Below, one piece after another: positions 1-9,667 of a stretch of 49,814 nucleotides of DNA. Location of the stretch: assembly GCA_005777405.1 (NCBI GenBank), contig SXMH01000050.1:1-49814 (forward strand), in the 5' to 3' direction. This DNA is from Actinomycetota bacterium (GTDB taxonomy: Bacteria; Actinomycetota; Actinomycetes; Actinomycetales; Microbacteriaceae). The notes under the pieces were generated by a model. It worked only from the letters and a program-made list of their open reading frames with translations. It was not told the DNA's origin and made no database searches. The first letter of the stretch is position 1, and each line of letters begins with the position of its first letter. A program made the translations under genes and the position numbers.

Positions 1-777
1 CCGATGGTCTACTACCCGCTGTCGACGCTCATGACGGCGGGGGTGCGTGAGGTGCTCGTCATCACCACTCCTGAGCACCGTCTGCAGTTCGAGTCGCTGC
101 TGGGCGACGGCTCGAGGCTCGGCATGCGCATCGAGTATGCCGAGCAGCCGAGCCCCGACGGCCTGGCGCAGGCGTTCATCATCGGCGAGCAGTTCATCGC
201 CGACGAGAGCGTCGCGCTCGTGCTCGGCGACAACATCTTCCACGGGGCCGATCTCGACAGGGCCCTGCACGGTGTCGATCATCTCGACGGCGGCCTCATC
301 TTCGCCTACGAGGTCGCAGACCCGAGTGCCTACGGTGTCGTCGAGTTCGACGAGGCGATGACGGCTGTCTCGATCGAAGAGAAGCCCGCGAATCCGAAGA
401 GCGCCTTCGCGGTGCCGGGGCTCTACTTCTACGGCCCCGACGTGGTCGACGTGGCCAAGGGCATCGTGCCGAGCGCTCGTGGCGAGCTCGAGATCTCATC
501 GATCAACGAGCACTACTTGCGTGAGGGTCGACTCGTGGTGCGTCCGCTCGATCGCGGCACCGCGTGGCTCGACACCGGCACGGTCACCTCGATGATGGAG
601 GCCGCCGAGTACGTGCGTGTCATCGAGCACCGTCAGGGCATGAAGATCGGCTGCATCGAAGAGATCGCGTGGCGCCAGGGGTGGATCACCGACGCCGAAC
701 TCGCAGAGCTCATCGAGCCGCTCCGCAAGAGCGGCTACGGCGCCTACCTCGAGAGGCAGCTGCATCGTGGTGCATGA
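1..777 (+). CDS. rmlA: Glucose-1-phosphate thymidylyltransferase, 5' end cut by window
   Basis: This enzyme makes dTDP-glucose from glucose-1-phosphate and dTTP, the first step of dTDP-L-rhamnose synthesis in the cytoplasm. The reading frame is open from base 1 and begins P-M-V-Y-Y-P-L-S, which matches a segment roughly 25-30 residues into the usual ~290-residue protein, so the N-terminal nucleotide-binding loop lies outside the window. Family motifs visible are [31 protein letters not shown] and GTAWLDTGT. The annotated ATG at base 4 is internal and is not the real start. It overlaps the following glycosyltransferase by 11 bases, implying co-transcription. rmlB and rmlD are not in the window and may lie upstream. 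Confidence 0.93.
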   Translation, partial: PMVYYPLSTLMTAGVREVLVITTPEHRLQFESLLGDGSRLGMRIEYAEQPSPDGLAQAFIIGEQFIADESVALVLGDNIFHGADLDRALHGVDHLDGGLIFAYEVADPSAYGVVEFDEAMTAVSIEEKPANPKSAFAVPGLYFYGPDVVDVAKGIVPSARGELEISSINEHYLREGRLVVRPLDRGTAWLDTGTVTSMMEAAEYVRVIEHRQGMKIGCIEEIAWRQGWITDAELAELIEPLRKSGYGAYLERQLHRGA

Positions 778-2968
778 GCTGAAGTCGGCGCTCAAACGTC
801 TGCTGCGACCGCTGCTGCGATTCAGCCGCATCGAGATTCTCACGATTCTCGCGATCGGTGCGCAGCCTTTCGTGCTCATCCTGCTCGCGCTCGTCATCGC
901 AGCCATCGAGTACCCCTGGCTCGTGCTCGCGTGGTTCGTGCAGCTCGTGCTACTGCTCGCCTACGCTGCCGTGCTCGCTCGACGTCGCTTGCGCAATCGC
1001 ACGGAGAACCGGCACAACCCGCAAGTCAATGGCTTCCTCGTCGACGGCTTGCTCGAGGACTCGGCCGAGAGCGGCGCGCTCGTGCTCGCCCCCGACGCTC
1101 GACGCCGCAGCCTCAACCGCCTCGTGCAGCGCGCGTCGAACGACGAGCTGCTTGCCTACACGTTGCACGCTGGCACGAGCACGCTGGCCGATGCCATGGC
1201 GCTCAAGGCGACAGCAGGAGCCCTCGACGTCGCCGCCCTGCGAGCGGTCGCTCGATTGACGCCGGATGCTCGCGCGCGGTCGCTCGGTGCCGTCGACGCC
1301 GACCTCCTCATCGGTCTGGCTCGCGTCGCGGCGATCCACGACCTGGGTGACGGCGTGCTCGGCGCGCTGCTCGATCTCGCCGTCTCAGTCTCAGCGCGTG
1401 CCTCCGACGCCGGGCGAGCGAGACTCGCCGAGCTGTGCGTCGGCGAACGGCGCTTCGGTGATGCGGCAGTGGTGCTCGATCAGGTATCGACCGAATCGTG
1501 GCAGCGCCGGCTGCTGCTTGCCGACCTCGTGAACCCGTTCACGGGCGCGGTCGACGACCCCGATGACGAGGTGCTCACAGCGTGGCTCGCGCTTGTGAAC
1601 CCGTCGTTCCATGCCGCAGGACTCGAGCCGGTCGACGTGCCGCCCGGCGCCGGAGCTCCGTTCGATCGACTCACCGCTTCGGTTGCCTCCGGCATCGCCG
1701 GGGGGCCGATGGTGACGGTCATCATGAGCGCTTACAAGCCAGACGAACTCGTGTTGCATGCTGTTCGGTCGATCATCGATCAGACATGGCGTGACTGGGA
1801 GCTGCTCGTCATGGACGATGCTTCAGGCCCCGAGTATGACCGCATATTTGCGGCCATCGCGGCGCTCGATGACCGCGTTCGGGTCGTTCGCAACGACGTC
1901 AACGCCGGCACCTACGTGCGCCGCAATGACGCGCTCGCGCTCGCGCGCGGCGAGTTCGTGACCATGCAAGACAGCGATGACTGGAGCCACCCGCGTCGCC
2001 TTGAACTACAAGTGCAGCACTTGCTGAGCCACCCCTCGGTTCCGGCCAATGCCACGTCGGCACTGCGCGTGACGAGCGAGCTGCAGTTCACTCAAGGGCG
2101 TGGTCTCTATCTTCGGCTCAGCGAGCCGTCGCTCATGTTCCGTCGCGTGCGCGTCGTCGACCGCATCGGACTCTTCGATACCGTTCGCAAGTCGGGCGAC
2201 AGCGAATACCGGCTGCGCATCGCGCGTGCGTTCGCAACTGACGTGCCGCACCTCATGACGCGCGGACCACTCATGCTCATGCGGTTCGACGCCGGCTCGC
2301 TGAGCGGCAGTGATCTCGCCGATGGTTGGACGCACCCTTCTCGCGTCTCGTATCGCAGTGCCTATCAGCGCTGGCACCAGAGTGCTGGCGCTTCGAATGG
2401 ATCGTTGCGGCTGCCCCTCCCCGCGCTGCCTGCAGCGGCAGGCGCGGGCAACGACGCCTCGCGAGCCTTCGCCGCTCCTCCGTTGATCAGCGGAACCAGC
2501 ACCGATCGAGGGCACCTCGACACTCTCATCGTGGTCGACGCGCGCGCTGGCGCCACCCTCGACTCGCAACGCACAGCGATGCGCGCCCTGCTGCGTCGTG
2601 AGCGCGACGCCGGCCGCAGTATCGGCATCATGCACGCACCGGCGTTCAAGGTAGGAGCACAGGAGCGCCCGATGTCGGGCTTGCTGCACGAGGCCGTCGA
2701 CACCGGACTCGCTCTCGAGGTGGCGTCAGTCGGCGAGCAGGTGCAGGTGGATGTCGTGCTCGTGTGGGGCGACGGATGTCTCGTCGGCGTGCCCGATCGG
2801 GTGGCTGTGCGGCCGGAGACGCTCGTGCTGGTCGCCGGCGATGCCGGAGCAGACTCGGTGGTCTCCGCTGACTTTGCCGCCCAACTGGCGCGCGACCGAT
2901 TCGGTGCCGAACCGCTGCGGCTCGGAGTCGAGCAGCTGCGCTCGATCGCTCGCTCCTCGCGCGACTGA
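767..2968 (+). CDS. Large membrane-anchored family 2 glycosyltransferase, multi-domain
   Basis: A 733-residue protein starting at GTG inside the end of rmlA. Residues ~22-72 form two hydrophobic membrane segments. Residues ~90-300 are Ala/Leu/Arg-rich and look like a helical repeat region without a name I can give. Residues ~315-440 are a GT-A family 2 domain ([24 protein letters not shown] as the DxD metal site). The last ~200 residues form a further alpha/beta domain I do not recognise. It probably transfers a sugar to a lipid-linked or wall polymer on the inner face of the membrane. The donor cannot be read from sequence; its place directly after rmlA makes rhamnose one candidate. The GT call is firm and the flanking domains are uncertain. 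Confidence 0.85.
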   Translation: MVHELKSALKRLLRPLLRFSRIEILTILAIGAQPFVLILLALVIAAIEYPWLVLAWFVQLVLLLAYAAVLARRRLRNRTENRHNPQVNGFLVDGLLEDSAESGALVLAPDARRRSLNRLVQRASNDELLAYTLHAGTSTLADAMALKATAGALDVAALRAVARLTPDARARSLGAVDADLLIGLARVAAIHDLGDGVLGALLDLAVSVSARASDAGRARLAELCVGERRFGDAAVVLDQVSTESWQRRLLLADLVNPFTGAVDDPDDEVLTAWLALVNPSFHAAGLEPVDVPPGAGAPFDRLTASVASGIAGGPMVTVIMSAYKPDELVLHAVRSIIDQTWRDWELLVMDDASGPEYDRIFAAIAALDDRVRVVRNDVNAGTYVRRNDALALARGEFVTMQDSDDWSHPRRLELQVQHLLSHPSVPANATSALRVTSELQFTQGRGLYLRLSEPSLMFRRVRVVDRIGLFDTVRKSGDSEYRLRIARAFATDVPHLMTRGPLMLMRFDAGSLSGSDLADGWTHPSRVSYRSAYQRWHQSAGASNGSLRLPLPALPAAAGAGNDASRAFAAPPLISGTSTDRGHLDTLIVVDARAGATLDSQRTAMRALLRRERDAGRSIGIMHAPAFKVGAQERPMSGLLHEAVDTGLALEVASVGEQVQVDVVLVWGDGCLVGVPDRVAVRPETLVLVAGDAGADSVVSADFAAQLARDRFGAEPLRLGVEQLRSIARSSRD

Positions 2969-2987
2969 CCCTTCGGGCGCGCTCGCC

Positions 2988-2993
2988 TACACT
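2988..2993 (+). promoter_or_regulatory. Putative -10 (TACACT) for ABC exporter genes
   Basis: TACACT sits in the 58-base gap between the large GT and the ABC permease. A start site near base 3000 would give a short leader containing GAGAG five bases before the ATG at 3027. No clear -35 is seen. Confidence 0.4.
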
Positions 2994-3026
2994 GATCACG
3001 GCCCGATCGACCCCACGAGAGCATCC

Positions 3027-3845
3027 ATGACCTATCTGAAAGAGCTGTTCGCCACGCGCGAGCTGCTGTACAACCTCACGATGCGCGAGGTCAAAGGCCA
3101 GTACCGACGCACCGTGCTGGGCCAGTTGTGGTCGTTGCTGAACCCGATCGCCACCATGCTCGTCTACACGGTCGTGTTCTCTTTCATCTTCCGCGCTCGC
3201 CCCCACGTCGGCGACCCGAGCGGGCTCGACATCTACCCGCTCTGGCTCATGTGCGGCCTACTGCCGTGGCTCTATTTTTCGCGGGTGGTCAACGGCGGTC
3301 TCAACTCGATGGTCTCGAACTCGGGGCTCATCAAGAAGGTGTACTTTCCGCGCATGCACTTGCCGTTCTCAGTGACGGCGTCGGTGGGCTTCACGTGGCT
3401 CATCGAGATGGGCGTTCTCGTTCTCGCGCTGCAGATATTCGGCGGCTGGCCGATCTGGTGGATTCCGGTGGCGTTGCTCGTCATGGTGCTGCTCGCGTTC
3501 TTCGCCGTCGGTGTCGCGATGATGCTGGCCATCACGAACGTGCACTTCAGAGACACCCAGCACTTCACGACCATCGTGCTGCAGATGTGGATGTACCTGA
3601 CGCCGATCATCTACCCGCTCTCACTCGTCGAGAACGCCGCTCGCGACATCGGCGACTGGGTGCTGACCGTCTACCGCTTGAACCCCATGGAACGGTTCGT
3701 GGAAGTGTTCCGCAACCTGCTCTACGACAACCGCTGGCCCGAGCTGGGCGACACGCTCTTCATCGTCGCGGTGTCGGGCATCGTCTTCACCCTCGGGTTC
3801 TGGGTGTTCTCGCGCAACGAAAGAAGATTGGCGGAGCTGCTGTGA
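3027..3845 (+). CDS. ABC-2 type polysaccharide exporter, permease subunit (Wzm/TagG-like)
   Basis: A 272-residue integral membrane protein that, with the next gene, would move a finished lipid-linked polysaccharide across the cytoplasmic membrane. The start MTYLKELFATRELLYNLTMR is typical of the family and is preceded by GAGAG. The upstream extension in the ORF track (from 2751) overlaps the previous gene and is not real. The N-terminal REVKGQYRRTVLGQLWSLLNP signature of Wzm/TagG permeases is followed by six hydrophobic segments. It overlaps the ATPase gene by four bases (GTGA), so the two subunits are translationally coupled. Substrate is not readable, but surrounding GTs point to the polymer built by this locus. 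Confidence 0.92.
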   Translation: MTYLKELFATRELLYNLTMREVKGQYRRTVLGQLWSLLNPIATMLVYTVVFSFIFRARPHVGDPSGLDIYPLWLMCGLLPWLYFSRVVNGGLNSMVSNSGLIKKVYFPRMHLPFSVTASVGFTWLIEMGVLVLALQIFGGWPIWWIPVALLVMVLLAFFAVGVAMMLAITNVHFRDTQHFTTIVLQMWMYLTPIIYPLSLVENAARDIGDWVLTVYRLNPMERFVEVFRNLLYDNRWPELGDTLFIVAVSGIVFTLGFWVFSRNERRLAELL

Positions 3846-4591
3846 GCGCCGACACTGCTGCCGTGGTCGTCGACCATGTGTCGAAGAAGTTCAAGCTCTA
3901 CCGCGAGCGCAATCAGACCTTGAAGTCGGCGGTCATGCGCGGCCGCAAGACGGTCGCCGAAGAGTTCTGGGCCGTGAACGACGTGAGCTTCGAAGTGCCA
4001 GAGGGTCACACCTTCGGGCTCATCGGCCGAAACGGCTCAGGCAAGTCGACGCTGCTCAAGACGCTCGCTCGCATCTACTACCCCGATGCCGGTTCCATCA
4101 CGCTGCGCGGCAAGGCCGCCTCGCTGCTCGAAGTGGGTTCGGGTTTTCACCCCGAGCTCAGTGGCCGCGAGAACGTCTACCTCAACGCCTCGATTCTCGG
4201 CCTCAAGCGCCGCGAGGTCGACGCGCGCTTCGACGAGATCGTCGAGTTCAGCGGAGTCGAGAAGTTCATCGACCAACCCGTGAAGAACTACTCCTCGGGA
4301 ATGTACGTGCGGCTCGGCTTCTCGGTCGCGGTGCACACGAACCCCGACATCCTCGTCGTCGACGAGGTGCTCGCGGTCGGCGATGGCGCGTTCAAAGAGA
4401 AGTCTCGCCAGAAGTTTCTCGAGTTCACGCGCGACGGCAAGACGGTCATTCTCGTCTCGCACTCTCTGCCGCAAATTCGCGAGATGTGCGACCAGGTCGC
4501 GTGGCTCGATAAGGGCACTCTGCGTGAGGTCGGCGATGCCGAAACCGTCACCGAGCACTACGAAAAAGCCCTCGTCGACGAGAAGGAGTAG
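3842..4591 (+). CDS. ABC exporter ATP-binding subunit (Wzt/TagH-like)
   Basis: A 249-residue ATPase partner of the preceding permease. The GTG at 3842 overlaps the permease stop; the long track ORF from 3128 is an out-of-frame extension through the permease. Walker A is GRNGSGKST (residues ~62-70), the signature region is NYSSGMYVRLGF, and Walker B is ILVVDEVLAVGD with a following H-loop (SHSLPQ). The length ends with the nucleotide-binding domain, so there is no C-terminal carbohydrate-binding extension of the kind that lets E. coli O9a Wzt check a capped chain. This fits a TagH/RfbE-like exporter that does not need a terminal cap. Confidence 0.93.
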   Translation: MSADTAAVVVDHVSKKFKLYRERNQTLKSAVMRGRKTVAEEFWAVNDVSFEVPEGHTFGLIGRNGSGKSTLLKTLARIYYPDAGSITLRGKAASLLEVGSGFHPELSGRENVYLNASILGLKRREVDARFDEIVEFSGVEKFIDQPVKNYSSGMYVRLGFSVAVHTNPDILVVDEVLAVGDGAFKEKSRQKFLEFTRDGKTVILVSHSLPQIREMCDQVAWLDKGTLREVGDAETVTEHYEKALVDEKE

Positions 4592-4607
4592 GCGGGCATC
4601 CACCCGC
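4592..4607. terminator. Short hairpin between converging genes
   Basis: GCGGG, a six-base loop, then CCCGC directly follow the exporter ATPase stop and precede the end of the minus-strand GT. The stem is only 5 bp and has no T run. Confidence 0.35.
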
Positions 4608-4618
4608 TCGTGTGGGGC

Positions 4619-5509
4619 TCAGCGCGAGCGGCGCACGACCCACGCTTCACGCACGTGCAGCGCGGCCGAGAGACTCCAGCGCAGCCAGAACAACCAGCCG
4701 GCAGAGTACTTGCGGGCGAGAAACCTGCGAGCGCTCGCGTGGTGCGCGCGAATCATGCGCTCCGACTCGGTCGTGGTCGAATGCGCACCGGTGTGGATGA
4801 CCTGCGCCTGAGGAGCGTACACATTGCGCCACCCGGCGAGCCCGAGACGGTAGCCCAGGTCGACGTCTTCGAAGTACATGAAGTAGCCCTCGTCGAAGCC
4901 GCCGAGCTCGTCGAATGCACTGCGCCGCACGAGCAGGCACGAGCCCGAGAGCCATCCGGCATCGCGCTGCTCGCCCGTGTCGGCGTCGTGTCGGTACTTC
5001 GCCGTCCACGGATTCTGCTGCCAGACAGTGACGAAGAGCGCGTGACCCACGCCGGTGCGCAGTGACGGCACACCTCGGGCGCTCGGGTACACGCTGCGGT
5101 CGGTGTTGAGCACCGCAGGGCCGACACTGCCGATGCGAGGGTCGCTCTCGCCGACGGCGACGAGGGCGTCGATGCTGCCGGGCAAGAGCTCGAGGTCGGG
5201 GTTGCAGATGAGCACCCAGTCGACGCTCGACGGCAGTGCTGCGACTCCCGCATTCATTCCGCCGCCGTAACCCGGATTCTGCGGCTGCTCGACGTAGACG
5301 GCGCCGTGCTGCGCCGCCAGTTCGCGGGTGTTGCCTTCTGAGGGCAGGTTGTCGACCACGACCACCGCCACAGGGTGGGCGCTCGCCGCAGAGACCGAGG
5401 CGAGCAGCTCTCGCAGAACCCTGTCGGAGCGGTAGGCCACCACGACCAGAGCGACGCGGGGGTTGCTCGACGCGGCCTCGTGCTCAGGTGCCTCGTGCGT
5501 CGCGCTCAT
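4619..5509 (-). CDS. Family 2 glycosyltransferase (WbbL/rhamnosyltransferase-like)
   Basis: A 296-residue cytoplasmic or membrane-associated GT. The GT-A core shows VALVVVAYRSDRVL, VVVDNLPSEGN, NPGYGGGMNAG and the metal-site region LICNPDLEL, then FDEGYFMYFEDVDLGYRLG, a pattern shared by WbbL-type rhamnosyl- and related galactofuranosyl-transferases. Specificity is therefore suggestive of rhamnose but not proven. On the minus strand a TAGGAT -10 element lies nine bases before the ATG, so the mRNA would be leaderless or nearly so. It stands alone, converging on the exporter genes and diverging from the next GT. Confidence 0.88.
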   Translation of the reverse strand: MSATHEAPEHEAASSNPRVALVVVAYRSDRVLRELLASVSAASAHPVAVVVVDNLPSEGNTRELAAQHGAVYVEQPQNPGYGGGMNAGVAALPSSVDWVLICNPDLELLPGSIDALVAVGESDPRIGSVGPAVLNTDRSVYPSARGVPSLRTGVGHALFVTVWQQNPWTAKYRHDADTGEQRDAGWLSGSCLLVRRSAFDELGGFDEGYFMYFEDVDLGYRLGLAGWRNVYAPQAQVIHTGAHSTTTESERMIRAHHASARRFLARKYSAGWLFWLRWSLSAALHVREAWVVRRSR

Positions 5510-5518
5510 GGTGCTCGC

Positions 5519-5524
5519 ATCCTA
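5519..5524 (-). promoter_or_regulatory. -10 (TAGGAT) of near-leaderless GT gene
   Basis: On the minus strand TAGGAT is followed by nine bases and then the ATG at 5509. Confidence 0.5.
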
Positions 5525-5561
5525 TCGGCGCGACGTTTGCGATCCGGGTGCGCGGCGAGCC

Positions 5562-5567
5562 TAGGCT
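5562..5567 (+). promoter_or_regulatory. -10 (TAGGCT) of leaderless GT gene
   Basis: TAGGCT is followed by exactly six bases and then the GTG at 5574, the spacing expected if transcription starts on the initiation codon. This decides the start against the GTG two codons upstream. Confidence 0.6.
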
Positions 5568-5573
5568 GTGGGC

Positions 5574-6611
5574 GTGACTGCAGCATCCGCGAGCCGAGAC
5601 ACGCCCCCCGCCGTCTCTGTCGCGATGGCGACCTACAACGGGGGCCGCTTCGTCGCCGAGCAAGTGCGCAGCATCCTGGCGCAGCGCCCCGCTCCGTTCG
5701 AGCTCGTCGTGGGCGATGACGACTCGGCCGACGACACGCTCGCGATCATCGAGCGCGAGGTCACGGCAGCCCGGTCGGCCGACTCGGCTGTGCAGACCGA
5801 GCTCGTGGTGCGCCGGCACTCGCCGGGTCTCGGTGTCGTCGGCAACTTTGCCGATGCCCTTGGCGCGTGCCGCGGAGACCTCATCGCCTTGAGCGACCAA
5901 GACGACGTGTGGGCACCCGACAAGCTCGCTCGCCTCGTGCCGCTCTTCGCGGCGGATGCTCGCCTTCAGCTCGTGCACACTGACGCGCGCCTCGTCGACG
6001 CCGCCGGTGAGCCCCTCGGCCTCACGCTGCTCGACGCGCTCGAGGCCACCGCCGCCGAGCGCGACGGCCTCTCGAGCGGTGACGCCTTCGCGGTGCTGCT
6101 GCGCCGCAACCTCGTCACGGGCGCGACGGTCGTGCTGCGTCGCGAACTCGTCGATCGCGCAGCACCGTTTGTCACCGAGTGGGTGCACGACGAATGGCTC
6201 GCAGCTCTCGCGGCCGCCCAGAGCCCGCACGGTCTGCGACTCGTGCCTGAGCCACTCATCGACTATCGCCAGCACGGAGCCAACGAGATCGGCGCCCGCC
6301 GACCCACGATGGCCGACCGCTGGGCGAAGTTGCGCGAGCCTCGCGACGAACGTGCGCCACTGCTCGCCGAGCGCACGCGACTGCTCGCCGAACGGCTCGA
6401 GGCGTTGGGGGTGCCCCCCGAACGGCTCGCCGAAGCGCGAGCCAAGCACGAGCACGAGTCGCGCCGCCGAGACCTGCCGCGTTGGCAGCCCGCGCGCATC
6501 CCCGGCATCATCACGAGTGCGGCGCGGGGGCGCTACGGCCGCTACAGTCGCGGCATGATCGATGTGCTGCGCGACCTCGTGCAGCCGCCGTCGCGCCGCC
6601 CCGCCGACTAG
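5574..6611 (+). CDS. Family 2 glycosyltransferase
   Basis: A 345-residue GT-A enzyme. Motifs are VSVAMATYNGGRFVAEQVRSILAQ at the N-terminus, LVVGDDDSADDTL, and ALSDQDDVWAPDKL with the DxD-type metal site; a later VHDEWLA segment resembles rhamnosyl-/galactosyl-transferases of the RfbF/WcaA kind. It probably extends a polysaccharide repeat unit in the cytoplasm; sugar donor unknown. I place the start at GTG 5574 rather than 5568 because of the promoter spacing. It diverges from the minus-strand GT with about 60 bases between starts, so both promoters share one small intergenic region. Confidence 0.88.
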   Translation: MTAASASRDTPPAVSVAMATYNGGRFVAEQVRSILAQRPAPFELVVGDDDSADDTLAIIEREVTAARSADSAVQTELVVRRHSPGLGVVGNFADALGACRGDLIALSDQDDVWAPDKLARLVPLFAADARLQLVHTDARLVDAAGEPLGLTLLDALEATAAERDGLSSGDAFAVLLRRNLVTGATVVLRRELVDRAAPFVTEWVHDEWLAALAAAQSPHGLRLVPEPLIDYRQHGANEIGARRPTMADRWAKLREPRDERAPLLAERTRLLAERLEALGVPPERLAEARAKHEHESRRRDLPRWQPARIPGIITSAARGRYGRYSRGMIDVLRDLVQPPSRRPAD

Positions 6612-6698
6612 GCTGGCTGGCGCCCGAGCAGACCCTCGAGCCGGCCGCCTCGCGCCGTCCGCCCCGCGCCGCTTCGGCACCGCAGAAGGGAGCCCACT

Positions 6699-8069
6699 GT
6701 GACGCGCGTCGTCGTCATCACTGGTGATCCGCTCGGCAGCCGCATGGCTGGGCCGGCAATCCGGGCGTGGAACATGGCGACCGAACTCGCGCGGCAAGGA
6801 CACGACGTGCGACTGATCTCGACCAGCGCCGCGACCGAGTCGAGCACGCCGAGCCCCGGCATCAGCATCCACATCGTGCGCGCCGGTGACGATCGCGCAA
6901 TGCGCGTGCACGAGGGTTGGGCTGAGGCGATCGTCATGCAGGGCTATGCGCTCGGCCAGTTTGCGAGCCTGCGCAGCACCGACCGCATGCTCGTGTGCGA
7001 CCTCTACGACCCCCTGCACCTCGAACTGCTCGAGCAAGGGCGCGACTTGCCCGGCGCCACATGGGCGCTGCGGGTCGACGTCGCGCGCGACGCGATCGTC
7101 GACCAGGTGCGTCGGGCCGACCTGCTGCTGTGCGCGAGCGAACGGCAGCGACTGTTCTACGTCGGTCACCTCGCGGCCCTCGGCCGACTCAACCCCTCGA
7201 CCTACGCCGACGACGGCGCCCTCGATCGGCTGCTGCGCATCGTGCCGTTCGGGCTGCCAGAGACACCGCCGCAGACGTCTGAGCAGCCGGTGCTGCGCGG
7301 CGTGCACCCTGCTGTGCCCGACGACGCGAAGCTGCTCATCTGGGGCGGGGGAGTCTACGACTGGTTCGACCCGCTGACGCTCATCAGGGCGGTTGCCGCC
7401 GTGCGCGAGCGCGAGCCACGCGTGCGACTGCTCTTTCTGGGCACGCGTCACCCCAGCGTTGAGACGATGGGCGTCGTGCGTCAGGCTTACGACCTGGCTG
7501 TCGAGCTCGGCGTCGAAGGCAGCCACGTGATCTTCAACGACGACTGGGTGCCCTACGACGAGCGCGGAGCGTGGTTGCTCGAGTCCGATGCCGGCGTCAG
7601 CACGCACCACGTGCACCTCGAGACGACCTTCGCCTTCCGCACGCGCATTCTCGACTACCTCTGGTCAGGGCTGCCGATGGTGGTCACCGAGGGCGACGGC
7701 TTCGCCGACCTCGTGCGTGACGAGCACCTCGGCCTCGCCGTGCCGCCCCATGATGTGGATGCTCTCGCCGACGCCCTGGCCCGTGTGCTCACAGACTCGC
7801 CCGAGGTTGACCAGTGGCGCGCAAATGTCGCGCGCGTACGCGAGCAGTATGCCTGGCCCACCACGCTTGCACCGCTCGTCGACGCGCTCGCCGAGCCGCA
7901 CCACGCCGCCGACTATCGCCCAGGACGTCGCGGCATGGGTGCCGACGCCCGTGCGCGCCGCACGGCTGGGCTCGGGCACGACGCGCGCATGGCGGTGCAC
8001 CACCTGCGGCACGGGGGGCTTCGAGGTCTGGCCGAGCGCGTGCGCATTCGTCGAGAGAAGAGTTCATGA
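6699..8069 (+). CDS. Family 4 (GT-B) glycosyltransferase
   Basis: A 456-residue GT-B enzyme beginning VVVITGDPLGSRMAGPAIRAWNMA, the usual opening of actinobacterial GT4 proteins that retain an N-terminal acceptor-binding half. The C-terminal donor half contains LLIWGGGVYDWFDP, FLGTRHPS and YLWSGLPMVVTEGDGFADLV, the last resembling the nucleotide-sugar binding region. The GTG start follows AGAAGGGAG by a suitable distance. A TAGGCT element overlapping the previous stop codon (6609-6614) could give an independent promoter with a ~78-base leader. Its stop overlaps the ATG of the DUF2142 gene, so the two are coupled. Confidence 0.88.
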   Translation: MTRVVVITGDPLGSRMAGPAIRAWNMATELARQGHDVRLISTSAATESSTPSPGISIHIVRAGDDRAMRVHEGWAEAIVMQGYALGQFASLRSTDRMLVCDLYDPLHLELLEQGRDLPGATWALRVDVARDAIVDQVRRADLLLCASERQRLFYVGHLAALGRLNPSTYADDGALDRLLRIVPFGLPETPPQTSEQPVLRGVHPAVPDDAKLLIWGGGVYDWFDPLTLIRAVAAVREREPRVRLLFLGTRHPSVETMGVVRQAYDLAVELGVEGSHVIFNDDWVPYDERGAWLLESDAGVSTHHVHLETTFAFRTRILDYLWSGLPMVVTEGDGFADLVRDEHLGLAVPPHDVDALADALARVLTDSPEVDQWRANVARVREQYAWPTTLAPLVDALAEPHHAADYRPGRRGMGADARARRTAGLGHDARMAVHHLRHGGLRGLAERVRIRREKSS

Positions 8070-9667
8070 ACGACACCACGTCGGCGGCGCGAGTCGGGTG
8101 GCGACAGCGCGTGAGAGCGGCATCCCGCAGCCCCATCACCGGGCTTGCGCTCGCCGCGCTCGCCCTGCTCGCGTGGGTCTACGCCTCACCGATCGGCTCG
8201 TCGCCCGACGACGACTACCACCTCACGAGCTCGTGGTGCGCGGGCCCGACGGCGAGTGAGTTCTGCGCCGATGCCGACAACCCCGACGACGCCACAGCGC
8301 GCATCGTGCCCGAGGCCTTGCCCGAGATCGCGTGCTTCGCCTACGACTCCGAGGCGAGCGCGGCGTGTCAGGGCGATGAGTTCAGCTGGGATCCCTCGGT
8401 CACGACCGAGACCTCTCGCAGCAACGTCGGTGGAGGGTACCCGCCGCTCTACTACGCCGTGACCGGCCTCTTCGCCGGCGGCGATGTGCAGCTTTCCGCA
8501 CTGATCATGCGGCTCTTCTCGGTGGTGCTCTTCTTGGGCCTCGCTGCCGCCTTGTGGATGCTGCTGCCGGGTCACCGCCGACCCGCGCTCGTGTGGGGCT
8601 GGTTGTTGGCCGCGGTGCCCCTCGGCGCCTTCTTCCTCACCTCGAACAACCCCAGTGGGTGGGCCATCGCCGGCGTCGGGCTGAGCTGGTTGGCCTTGCT
8701 CGCCTACGTCGACGAACCTGATCGACGCCGCGCGATCGGCCTGGGAGCGGTCTTCGTCGTCGCGGCCATCATGGCCGCGGGCGCTCGCGGCGATGCGGCG
8801 CTCTTCGTGGGGCTCGGTATCGCCGTCGTCGCTGTGCTCACCTACGAGGCTCGGCAGAGCAGCTGGTTGCCGAGCGCGCGCTGGCTGCGGCGGGCGATTC
8901 TGCCCGCGGTGATGGGGGTGATCGCTCTCGCGCTCTTCGCGACCTCCGGGCAAGTGCGCAGCGGGCTCTCCGGCTTCGGCGGAGCATCCGGCGGCGCAGG
9001 TTCAGGCGGCACCGGTGATGGCGCCGACCTCGAAGCGGTCGTCCAGGGCCCGGCACTGCTCGCCTACAACATCTTGCACTTGCCGTCGCTCTGGGGCGGA
9101 CTGCTCACCGAGGCGGGCGTCGGCTGGCTCGACACCCCCATGCCGAGCCTCGTCGCCTTCGCCGTGTGGGGCGCCGTGCTCGCCGTCGCTTTCAGTGCGC
9201 TGGCGTTGCTCGAGCGCCGCACCGCGATCGCCGTGCTGCTCGTGGGTGCCGTGCTCATCGCGTTGCCGCTCTACGTGCTGCAGGCAGGCGGCGACCGCGT
9301 GGGCCAAGAAGTGCAGCCGCGCTACCTGCTGCCGCTCATGGTGCTCTTCATCGGCGTGCTGCTGCTGGGTCGCGCCGGGCGCACGGTGCGGTTCACGCCG
9401 CTGCAAGCGTGGATGCTCGCCGCAGCTCTCGCCGGAGCCCACTTCGTAGCCCTGCAGATCACCATGCGTCGCTTCATCACGGGCATCGACGGGGCAGGCT
9501 TCAGCCTCGGCAGCGGTGCAGAGTGGTGGTGGGTGCTGCCGATCGGCCCCGACGTGGTGTGGCTGCTCGGCTCGATCGCTTTCGCGGGTCTCGTCGCGTG
9601 GGCGGTGCCGCTCGTGTTGGCGCCGCGCGACGTCAGCAGCTCCGCAGCGACGCGACCCTCGAACTGA
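8066..9667 (+). CDS. DUF2142-family polytopic membrane protein
   Basis: A 533-residue protein with about ten to twelve hydrophobic segments, recognised by the N-terminal helix followed by SSPDDDYHLTSSWCAG, typical of DUF2142. Members occur in teichoic-acid and polysaccharide clusters and resemble GT-C-fold enzymes, which use lipid-linked sugars on the outer membrane face; a role in adding side-branch sugars is an inference. The start is the ATG at 8066, which overlaps the preceding stop (ATGA) and has GAGAGAAGAG upstream; the track's longer N-terminus is not real. Its last 35 bases overlap, tail to tail, the end of the CWB2 protein on the other strand. Confidence 0.82.
   Translation: MNDTTSAARVGWRQRVRAASRSPITGLALAALALLAWVYASPIGSSPDDDYHLTSSWCAGPTASEFCADADNPDDATARIVPEALPEIACFAYDSEASAACQGDEFSWDPSVTTETSRSNVGGGYPPLYYAVTGLFAGGDVQLSALIMRLFSVVLFLGLAAALWMLLPGHRRPALVWGWLLAAVPLGAFFLTSNNPSGWAIAGVGLSWLALLAYVDEPDRRRAIGLGAVFVVAAIMAAGARGDAALFVGLGIAVVAVLTYEARQSSWLPSARWLRRAILPAVMGVIALALFATSGQVRSGLSGFGGASGGAGSGGTGDGADLEAVVQGPALLAYNILHLPSLWGGLLTEAGVGWLDTPMPSLVAFAVWGAVLAVAFSALALLERRTAIAVLLVGAVLIALPLYVLQAGGDRVGQEVQPRYLLPLMVLFIGVLLLGRAGRTVRFTPLQAWMLAAALAGAHFVALQITMRRFITGIDGAGFSLGSGAEWWWVLPIGPDVVWLLGSIAFAGLVAWAVPLVLAPRDVSSSAATRPSN

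Noticed and set aside
5484-7616. 710-residue minus-strand ORF
   Set aside because: Antisense shadow of the GT2 and GT4 genes; composition is His/Arg/Ala-rich with no family motif, as expected from the opposite strand of GC-rich coding DNA.
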